Positions 24,797 to 30,482 of a DNA stretch of 30,482 nt are shown piece after piece. Under the pieces are notes generated by a model. The model made no database searches, had not been told where the DNA came from, and saw nothing but the letters and a program-made list of their open reading frames with translations. Made by a program: the position numbers and the translations under genes. Each line of letters starts with the position of its first letter. The first letter of the stretch is position 1. The stretch is from positions 1-30,482 of the forward strand of contig CATLIJ010000003.1 in NCBI GenBank assembly GCA_949948825.1, written 5' to 3'. Source of the stretch: an uncultured Clostridiaceae bacterium (GTDB lineage: Bacteria > Bacillota > Clostridia > Lachnospirales > Lachnospiraceae).

Positions 24797-25657
24797 ATGA
24801 GAAAATTGCCCTTATATGTATGTGCAGCGGCTGTTTTGACATTTACATCCATGACGAACACATCCTATGCAGCAACCGCGAATGCCTGTAATTTGCCTGG
24901 AGGAAAAGCGATTGTGATTGGAGGAGGCAGTTTAAGCGACCTTTCGTCTGTGCTGGGAAATCTGAGCGGAGGCGGTTTTGGCAGCTGGCAGGGAGGAAAC
25001 AGCTTAAATGCCAGTAACTGTTTTGGAGGAAGCGGAAATAACTCCTGTGGAAACAATTTCTGTCAGGGAGGAAATGGAGACAATTCATGTCTGAATAATT
25101 GGCTGGGAGGAAACGGAGATTGCATTAAGCCAAATCAACCAAACAAACCAGATAAACCAAATCAACCAGATCAGCCGAATAAACCGGATGTACCAAATCA
25201 GCCCAACAGACCGAATCAGCCCGTTATTCCCGATAATTCAAATGTGCCGGATGTGGAGCAGCCAGGAAATAACAGCACTCAGGACGCATTTGCAGTTCAG
25301 GTGGTTAATCTGGTAAACGAAGAGCGCACAAAGGCAGGGCTTTCCCCGCTTACCATACATACACAGGCAGAAAGTGCAGCCATGGTCCGGGCAAAAGAGA
25401 TTGAGAGAAGCTTTTCCCATACCCGTCCTGACGGAAGCAATTTTTATACAGCTTTGGCTTCAGCTGGAATCCGCTATCAGTCTGCTGGCGAGAATATTGC
25501 TTATGGCCAGATGACTCCCCAGGAAGTAATGAACTCCTGGATGAACAGCTCCGGACACAGAGCCAATATTTTAAATGCAAATTATACTTCTATTGCAGTG
25601 GCCCATTACCAGAATGGATCAGGAGTCCATTATTGGGTGCAACTGTTTTTAAAATAA
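24797..25657 (+). CDS. Secreted CAP/SCP-domain protein with Asn/Gly-rich and Pro-rich regions
   Basis: ATG 24797 follows AAAGGAGG. The 286-residue product has a signal peptide (about 1-28), then a low-complexity Gly/Asn region (about 33-112) punctuated by single Cys residues in N-C or N-x-C contexts. A run of P-N-Q-P/K-P-D repeats (about 113-150) follows, then a C-terminal CAP domain (about 165-286). The CAP domain is marked by VNEERTKAGLSPL, FSHTRPDGSNF, GENIAYG and WMNSSGHRANIL. The His and Glu of the CAP cavity are present. It resembles YkwD-type proteins of spore-forming Firmicutes, which are exported and whose biochemical function is unsettled. The Pro-rich spacer suggests crossing or binding the cell wall. 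Confidence 0.92.
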   Translation: MRKLPLYVCAAAVLTFTSMTNTSYAATANACNLPGGKAIVIGGGSLSDLSSVLGNLSGGGFGSWQGGNSLNASNCFGGSGNNSCGNNFCQGGNGDNSCLNNWLGGNGDCIKPNQPNKPDKPNQPDQPNKPDVPNQPNRPNQPVIPDNSNVPDVEQPGNNSTQDAFAVQVVNLVNEERTKAGLSPLTIHTQAESAAMVRAKEIERSFSHTRPDGSNFYTALASAGIRYQSAGENIAYGQMTPQEVMNSWMNSSGHRANILNANYTSIAVAHYQNGSGVHYWVQLFLK

Positions 25658-25674
25658 AACATCAGGAAAAAATC

Positions 25675-25703
25675 TTGAAACTCCATTTTCTGACTGGTAT
25701 AAT
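25675..25703 (+). promoter_or_regulatory. Strong promoter of the cell-wall-repeat gene
   Basis: TTGAAA (25675-25680) and TATAAT (25698-25703) are 17 bases apart, with TGG directly before the -10. The start codon is 61 bases downstream. Confidence 0.8.
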
Positions 25704-25764
25704 AAGGAAAAGATAACATTATATGATTGTTTGAGGCAATACCATTTATGAAGGAGCAGGAAAG

Positions 25765-26391
25765 ATGAAGACAAAAGCAGGAATCAAGATTGTTTTATTA
25801 ACAGCAGCTATGGCTTTGGCGATGAACAGCGCCGCTTTTGCTGCAGGCTGGCAGAATGACGGGAAAGGATGGCGCTGGCAGAATGATGATGGAAGCAATC
25901 CATCCAGTACATGGCAGTGGATTGATGGAAATTATGATCATGTGGCAGAATGCTATTACTTTGATGAGAATGGATATTGCCTGCAGAACACGACCACACC
26001 AGATGGCTATGAAGTAAATGCTGACGGAGCATGGGTGGCTGACGGAGCAGTTCAGACTCAAACTCAGAATGTAAGTGACAATGCAGCCGGAACAGATGCC
26101 AGCGCTGATACAGCCTCCATTAATGGTGTTTATAAACTCATATCGTATTATACATTAGATGGGCAGGAGTATATTTTTGAGACTATTTATGAGATCACAG
26201 AACAGGCGGATCAATCCATACTTCTGCGTTGCGATGATTTGGTGAATGTTTTTCCCAAGGTGGGAGATCATGTTTATGAGCTGCCTTGTTCAGACAATGC
26301 AGCGGGAGTTGACAGGATTATTATTGAAGGGAATACTTTGAGGGATATTTGCACGACTTATGGCATAGAAAATGTTTTCACAAAGCAGTGA
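25765..26391 (+). CDS. Secreted protein with cell-wall-binding-like repeats
   Basis: ATG 25765 follows AGGAGCAGGA. The 208-residue protein has a signal peptide (about 1-27, ending AAFAAG). Next come Trp/Gly/Asp-rich repeats (WQNDGKGWRWQNDDG, WQWIDGNYDHVAECYYFDEN, DGYEVNADGAWV) like the choline/cell-wall-binding repeats common in Lachnospiraceae. A Thr/Gln/Ala linker and a C-terminal domain of about 85 residues (from NGVYKLISYYTLDGQEYIFE) with lipocalin-like beta character follow. I do not recognise the C-terminal domain. It has its own strong promoter and terminator and so forms a single-gene unit, with the repeats probably attaching it to the wall. Confidence 0.85.
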   Translation: MKTKAGIKIVLLTAAMALAMNSAAFAAGWQNDGKGWRWQNDDGSNPSSTWQWIDGNYDHVAECYYFDENGYCLQNTTTPDGYEVNADGAWVADGAVQTQTQNVSDNAAGTDASADTASINGVYKLISYYTLDGQEYIFETIYEITEQADQSILLRCDDLVNVFPKVGDHVYELPCSDNAAGVDRIIIEGNTLRDICTTYGIENVFTKQ

Positions 26392-26415
26392 CCTTTTCTT
26401 ATCTTTATTATTTCA

Positions 26416-26450
26416 GAGCAGCTGACACTATTTTGTCAGCTGCTCTTTTT
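26416..26450 (+). terminator. Rho-independent terminator
   Basis: GAGCAGCTGACA (26416-26427) and TGTCAGCTGCTC (26434-26445) form a perfect 12-bp stem with a 6-base loop, followed by TTTTT. It ends the cell-wall-repeat gene. Confidence 0.95.
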
Positions 26451-26471
26451 CGCGATTTTCAGGTGTGCAGC

Positions 26472-26500
26472 TTGCGAAAAATTTTCTGTTACAGTATAAT
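26472..26500 (+). promoter_or_regulatory. Promoter of the LRR-VWA-MoxR module
   Basis: TTGCGA (26472-26477) and a perfect TATAAT (26495-26500) are 17 bases apart. They lie just after the terminator and 74 bases before the LRR gene. Confidence 0.7.
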
Positions 26501-26573
26501 AGGCTGAATAACAGGCAACATAACATGGAGGGAAAATCAACTTTATCAGACTATAGCTTCATATAGGAGACGT

Positions 26574-27530
26574 ATGAATTTTTCATATACAATCACAGGA
26601 GAGACTGTGCGGATTGATCGGGTGAATGGGCCGGAAGCATTTGTTCGGTTTCCGGAAAAGATAGAGGGTTTGCCAGTGACAGAGCTGGGGCCTTATGTAC
26701 TGGCAGACAGTCCGGTGGAGAAGATGATTCTGCCTGTAAGTTTAAGGAAAATCGGAGCTTATGGGTTTTATAATTGCGAGAAGCTCCAATACATTTCCTG
26801 CGGCAGCAGGACTACAGATTTGGGAGCAGGAATGTTTGCAGGAACAGGGAGCGTAAGGCATCTGGACATTTTTTTGTTTGAAAGGGAGAAATCCTGTTTA
26901 AAGGAACTGCTTTCCGAGCTGAAGCAGACTTTGCGGGTCAAAGTGTTTATGAACCCGGAAAATGACTTGGGAGAGAAACAGGAGGCCCGGTTAATATTTC
27001 CGGAATTTTATGAAGAGTCAGTGGAAAATACACCTGCCCGGATTTTGTATATTGAGACCCATGGCTGCGGCCACCGGTACCGCTATTGTTTTGCGGGAAC
27101 CGAGTTTCAGTACAACCAGTATGATGAGCTGTTTCCCCATGTAAAGGTGCAGGAAACAGAGGAGCTGGTGACAGAGCTGGCTTTGGGAAGACTGCAGTAT
27201 CCTTTGGGGCTTTCGGAAAAATATGAAACCATGTACCGGGAATATGTTATGGAACACTGGAAAATGGCAGGACAGCTGATGCTGCAGGCAGACCGGCAGG
27301 GCGCAAAGGGCTTTGGAAACCTGGAGGCAGGAGGGCTTCCCTGGCTGGCACAGGAGATTTTCCGGTGGGAAGGACAAATGGCAAAGGACAGTCCGGAGGG
27401 AGGATGTAAGGAAAAGCTGCGGGAGCTGACACTTATGGCTCAGAAGTTGGGAGATACGGAAATGGTCAGCTGGCTGATGGATTTCCAAAGCCGAAATGTG
27501 AAAAGGAGCAGGCGGCGGTTTGAATTATAG
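26574..27530 (+). CDS. Short BspA-like LRR protein of a VWA/MoxR module
   Basis: ATG 26574 follows AGGAG closely. The 318-residue protein has no signal peptide or membrane helix, so it should be cytoplasmic. Residues about 5-110 form two to three BspA-type leucine-rich repeats (FPEKIEGLPVTELGPYVLAD, MILPVSLRKIGAYGFYNCEK). The rest is mostly helical and unrecognised, with EQ/EL-rich segments and a basic end (RNVKRSRRRFEL). It is followed after 36 bases by the VWA gene and then by a MoxR ATPase, so it is probably an adaptor or substrate-recognition subunit of that complex. This role is inference from context. Confidence 0.8.
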   Translation: MNFSYTITGETVRIDRVNGPEAFVRFPEKIEGLPVTELGPYVLADSPVEKMILPVSLRKIGAYGFYNCEKLQYISCGSRTTDLGAGMFAGTGSVRHLDIFLFEREKSCLKELLSELKQTLRVKVFMNPENDLGEKQEARLIFPEFYEESVENTPARILYIETHGCGHRYRYCFAGTEFQYNQYDELFPHVKVQETEELVTELALGRLQYPLGLSEKYETMYREYVMEHWKMAGQLMLQADRQGAKGFGNLEAGGLPWLAQEIFRWEGQMAKDSPEGGCKEKLRELTLMAQKLGDTEMVSWLMDFQSRNVKRSRRRFEL

Positions 27531-27566
27531 TAACAGTTCAGACCAGGGACAAGAAGAGAAGGTGTC

Positions 27567-28937
27567 TTGTCTGCATTGTTACGAATTAAAAGGAAGGGGC
27601 TGTGTTATGAAATGGTAGATCCAGTAAGACACCGGCAGCTGGAGGAGCTGAATATGGTGGAATTGTGTACCCGGATTCTTTTCAATGCCAGAAATGAGCT
27701 GTATCTCAATATGCGCTTTCTGGATGTGGCTTTGGGAAGCTTAGGGTATGAGGCAGTAACTGACAGACGGGGAATGGGAACCAATGGATTTGTCATTTAT
27801 TATCAGCCAGATGACTTGTGCCGTCTGTTTCATATGGGGAGAGTGTGTGTGAACCGCAGTTATCTGCATATGGTGCTTCATTGTCTTTTCTGCCATATAG
27901 ATACCAGAGGCAGCCGGAAAGAGGAGGACTGGAATCTGGCATGTGATATTGCAGTGGAGTCAGTGATTGATGGGCTGTATCTGCGCTGTGTTCACCGTCA
28001 GATGTCCCTCTGTCGGCAGGACTGGTACAGCAGGCTGAAAAAACGTCTGCCTGTGCTGAATGCCGAGGGAGTCTATCATATTTTGCAGGAAATGGATTTG
28101 CCGCAAAAGCAGAAGGAAAGGCTTGCCGGAGAGTTTTATGCAGATGACCATGAATACTGGAAGCTTCCGGAGGAAAATCCCAAGCTGTCTGTCATACGGC
28201 AGAATCAGTGGAGCAAAAACCGGGAACAGCTGCAGACTGAGATGGAAACCATGGGAAATCAACAGGATGAGGATTCCAAAAGCCTTTTGGAGCATGTGCA
28301 GGTGGAAAACAGGGAACGATATGATTACAGACAGTTTTTGAGAAAATTTTCTGTGATGAAGGAGGAAATCCAGCTGGACCCTGATTCCTTTGATTATGTG
28401 TTTTATACCTACGGTATGTCTCTTTATGGAAATATGCCTTTGGTAGAGCCGTTGGAGACAAAGGAAGTCAGCCGGATTGAAGATTTTGTCATTGTGATTG
28501 ACACGTCCATGTCCTGCTCAGGAGATTTGGTGCGGCGTTTTCTGGAGGAGACTTATGATGTGCTGTGTGAGTCGGACAGCTATTTCCGTAAGGTGAATAT
28601 TCATATCATCCAATGTGATGAACAGGTGCAGCAGGACAGGAAAATTACCTGCCGGGAAGAGATGGAAGCTTATCTGAAGGATTTTACGGTGATTGGTCAG
28701 GGCGGGACTGATTTCCGGTCGGCTTTTTCCTATGTGGATCAGATGATTGGAAGAGGAGAGTTCCACCGGCTGCGGGGCCTTCTGTATTTTACAGACGGAG
28801 AGGGAATCTATCCAATCAAACAGCGGCCATATGATACGGCATTTGTGTTTGTGAAGGACCAGTATACAGATATTTCTGTTCCGGCCTGGGCAATGAAGGT
28901 GATTTTGGAGCCAGGACAGCTGACAGAGCGAAGGTAG
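27567..28937 (+). CDS. VWA-like protein with altered metallopeptidase-type N-terminal domain (DUF2201-like)
   Basis: The frame starts at TTG 27567 (preceded by GAAGAGAAGG); ATG 27612, after AAGGAAGGGG, is an equally possible start. Counting from 27567 the protein has 456 residues. An N-terminal domain (LCTRILFNARNELYLNMRFLDVAL) of the putative metallopeptidase type carries HMVLHCLFCH (His101, His105, His110), where such families have HExxH; the catalytic Glu is Met. A charged linker follows (about 215-260). The C-terminal VWA domain has a complete MIDAS: DTSMS (from Asp312), the Thr of GGTDFRSAF and the Asp of FTDGEG. In MoxR/VWA pairs the VWA protein is the metal-dependent partner of the AAA+ ATPase; here that ATPase gene is 223 bases downstream. 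Confidence 0.88.
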   Translation: MSALLRIKRKGLCYEMVDPVRHRQLEELNMVELCTRILFNARNELYLNMRFLDVALGSLGYEAVTDRRGMGTNGFVIYYQPDDLCRLFHMGRVCVNRSYLHMVLHCLFCHIDTRGSRKEEDWNLACDIAVESVIDGLYLRCVHRQMSLCRQDWYSRLKKRLPVLNAEGVYHILQEMDLPQKQKERLAGEFYADDHEYWKLPEENPKLSVIRQNQWSKNREQLQTEMETMGNQQDEDSKSLLEHVQVENRERYDYRQFLRKFSVMKEEIQLDPDSFDYVFYTYGMSLYGNMPLVEPLETKEVSRIEDFVIVIDTSMSCSGDLVRRFLEETYDVLCESDSYFRKVNIHIIQCDEQVQQDRKITCREEMEAYLKDFTVIGQGGTDFRSAFSYVDQMIGRGEFHRLRGLLYFTDGEGIYPIKQRPYDTAFVFVKDQYTDISVPAWAMKVILEPGQLTERR

Positions 28938-28942
28938 GAAGA

Positions 28943-29086
28943 GCTGGGATGTGAAGGAGTTCCGGTACAGTGGGGTCGGGCTGTGGAGAAGTTCTGGTAC
29001 AGTGGGGCTGGGCTGTAGAGAAGTTCCGGTACAGTGGGGTCGGGACGTGAAGGAGTTCAGGTTCCGTTCCGTTGGTGTGAGATGGA
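28943..29086 (+). repeat. 32-bp tandem repeat between the VWA and MoxR genes
   Basis: The word GTTC(C/T)GGTACAGTGGGG begins at 28959, 28991 and 29023, exactly 32 bases apart. A degenerate fourth copy starts at 29055, and a partial copy precedes the first. Copies 1 and 2 differ at four of 32 positions. The array is GT-rich and lies in a 223-base gap that otherwise holds only the MoxR ribosome site. The period is not a multiple of three and no convincing gene covers it, so it is probably non-coding and possibly variable in copy number. Confidence 0.85.
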
Positions 29087-29160
29087 ATCCGAAAGCAACG
29101 CGGCAGAGACGGGCAGGAAGATGCCCCCCGTGAACAGTAACATTTGGAGGGATTGGAAGC

Positions 29161-30482
29161 ATGAATATTAAACGGGCGAAACAGGAAATCAAAGATACCA
29201 TTAAGGCATATTTAAAAAAGGACGAATATGGAGCCTATGTCATACCTTCCATCCGGCAAAGGCCTCTTCTGCTGATCGGGCCGCCAGGAATCGGGAAGAC
29301 TCAGATCATGAAGCAGATTTCCCAGGAATGCCAGATCGGACTGGCGGCATATACCATTACTCATCATACCCGGCAAAGCGCTGTGGGGCTGCCGTTTATT
29401 GAGAAGAGGCAGTTTGGAGGAAAATCATACACAGCCACAGAGTATACCATGAGTGAGATTGTGGCTTCGGTGTATGATAAGATGGAACAGACAGGGCTGA
29501 AGGAGGGGATTTTGTTCCTTGACGAGATTAACTGCGTGTCTGAAACACTGGCTCCGGCGATGCTTCAGTTTCTGCAGGCAAAATCCTTTGGAAATCACCA
29601 GATTCCAGAAGGATGGGTGATTGTGGCAGCTGGCAATCCGCCGGAGTATAATAAGTCGGTCAGGGAGTTTGATATTGTTACCCTGGACCGGATTCGGCGG
29701 ATGAATGTGGAACCGGATTTAGAAGCATGGAAGGAATATGCAGTCTGGGTGAATATTCATCCGGCTATAAGCTCTTATCTGAATGTAAGGCAGCAGAATT
29801 TTTGCCGGATTGAAACAACTGTGGATGGAAAGCTGTTTGCCACGCCGCGGGGGTGGGAGGATTTGTCAGTTCTGATTCAGGTGTATGAGCAGCTGGGAAT
29901 GGCAGTGGACCGGGAGATTGTGTCAGAGTATATTCAGTTTCCAAAGATTGCAAGGGATTTTGCCAGTTATCTGGAGCTTTATTATAAATATAAGGAAAAC
30001 TATCCTATAGAAAAGATTCTGGCAGGGCAGACTCCCAGGGAAGCATATGGGAAGCTGGAGCGGGCGGCCTTTGATGAGCGGATCAGTGTGGTGGGGCTTT
30101 TGCTGTCTGCATTAAACGGACAATTCGGAAAGGTCTGCCGGATGGCACAGCAGCTGGAGCTTGAGATGAAAATGCTGCGGGAGATACAGAGTACAGACAG
30201 ACAGGAACCAGAGGCTGCGAATCCCCCGGCAGAGGACAGGATAAGAAAATTTTCTAAGATGACAGAGGATTTCCGAAGCCATTGGGAGAAAAAACAGGAA
30301 AATGATCTGCTTTCTTCTCTGGAGCTTGGAACCTGTCGCCAGGTGAGTGTCTGTCTGGAACAGATGCTTTTGGGGCTGCAAAAAGAGCATTTTTCCACAG
30401 GGGAGTCAGTTTGGCAGTGGATACGAGAGCAATTTGGGAAAAGCCGGGAGGAATATGAGGCCCTTTTAGAGGAAACCGGCCA
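29161..30482 (+). CDS. MoxR-type AAA+ ATPase (3' end beyond the window)
   Basis: ATG 29161 follows TTTGGAGGG and opens a frame that runs 440 codons to the window edge without a stop. The AAA+ core has Walker A GPPGIGKT (40-47), a TITHHTRQSAVGLP segment typical of MoxR/RavA-like proteins, Walker B GILFLDEIN (116-124), sensor 1 AAGNPPE with Asn159, and arginines in TLDRIRR (177-180) for the finger position. Residues after about 300 form a charged helical region without a recognised domain. MoxR proteins act as chaperone-like ATPases on complexes containing VWA proteins. The VWA and LRR genes upstream are the obvious partners. The true length is unknown. Confidence 0.9.
   Translation, partial: MNIKRAKQEIKDTIKAYLKKDEYGAYVIPSIRQRPLLLIGPPGIGKTQIMKQISQECQIGLAAYTITHHTRQSAVGLPFIEKRQFGGKSYTATEYTMSEIVASVYDKMEQTGLKEGILFLDEINCVSETLAPAMLQFLQAKSFGNHQIPEGWVIVAAGNPPEYNKSVREFDIVTLDRIRRMNVEPDLEAWKEYAVWVNIHPAISSYLNVRQQNFCRIETTVDGKLFATPRGWEDLSVLIQVYEQLGMAVDREIVSEYIQFPKIARDFASYLELYYKYKENYPIEKILAGQTPREAYGKLERAAFDERISVVGLLLSALNGQFGKVCRMAQQLELEMKMLREIQSTDRQEPEAANPPAEDRIRKFSKMTEDFRSHWEKKQENDLLSSLELGTCRQVSVCLEQMLLGLQKEHFSTGESVWQWIREQFGKSREEYEALLEETG

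Noticed and set aside
28943..29086. The 32-bp array as a CRISPR
   Set aside because: Copies are directly contiguous with no unique spacers and no cas genes are nearby.
28518..29201. Minus-strand open frame covering the 32-bp repeats, giving a repetitive Thr/Pro/Ser peptide
   Set aside because: Its repeats are just the tandem DNA array read in reverse, it overlaps the VWA gene, and the array period is not a multiple of three.

Overview
The window looks like chromosomal DNA of an anaerobic Firmicute, most likely a Lachnospiraceae/Clostridium cluster XIVa gut organism. The clues are strong AGGAGG-type ribosome binding sites, VanRS-like regulation, a DUF3798 binding protein with its ABC importer, a TM1266-type hydrogenase-associated regulator, FeoB, and secreted CAP and cell-wall-repeat proteins. 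Composition is fairly even at mid GC. No tRNA, rRNA, phage, transposase or CRISPR array was seen. The family assignment is inference from gene content.

Layout. (1) 1-1122 is the 3' end of polyphosphate kinase ppk1. (2) 1319-3155 is a response regulator/histidine kinase pair. It reads straight into (3) 3179-7555, a large membrane-anchored extracellular protein followed by an ABC-2 type ATPase and permease. (4) 7641-11043 holds an SPFH protein with three C-terminal zinc ribbons, a double-zinc-ribbon membrane protein and a TPM-domain membrane protein. This matches the domain set of the Bacillus YdjI/YdjG/YdjH membrane-stress complex, without PspA. A 115-bp GC-rich palindromic element sits between the last two genes. 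(5) 11183-16757 is an ABC importer operon: a DUF3798 lipoprotein, a double-domain ATPase and two permeases. It has a strong promoter, an internal stem-loop after the binding-protein gene, and a possible 13-codon ORF/hairpin at its end. (6) 16822-19722, on the minus strand, encodes a transmembrane sensor with two solute-binding domains, a degenerate GGDEF and an apparently intact EAL domain.

(7) 19974-22714 carries a HIT protein, a zinc ribbon-TM-leucine-rich-repeat protein and a TM1266-family regulator. The regulator converges on, and overlaps by 38 bp, (8) a FeoB-like iron transporter gene on the minus strand (22677-24587). The terminator for the plus-strand unit lies inside the feoB reading frame. 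(9) 24797-26391 encodes two secreted proteins, a CAP-domain protein and a cell-wall-repeat protein, ended by a textbook terminator. (10) 26574 to the window end is a module of a short BspA-like LRR protein, a VWA protein with an altered metallopeptidase-like motif, and a MoxR-type AAA+ ATPase that runs off the right edge. A 32-bp tandem repeat lies just upstream of the ATPase gene.

The best candidates for under-described biology are the LRR-VWA-MoxR module, the ABC exporter plus YdjIGH-like membrane module with its palindromic insertion, and the DUF3798 importer of unknown ligand. All functions are read from sequence motifs and recalled family knowledge; no search was run.
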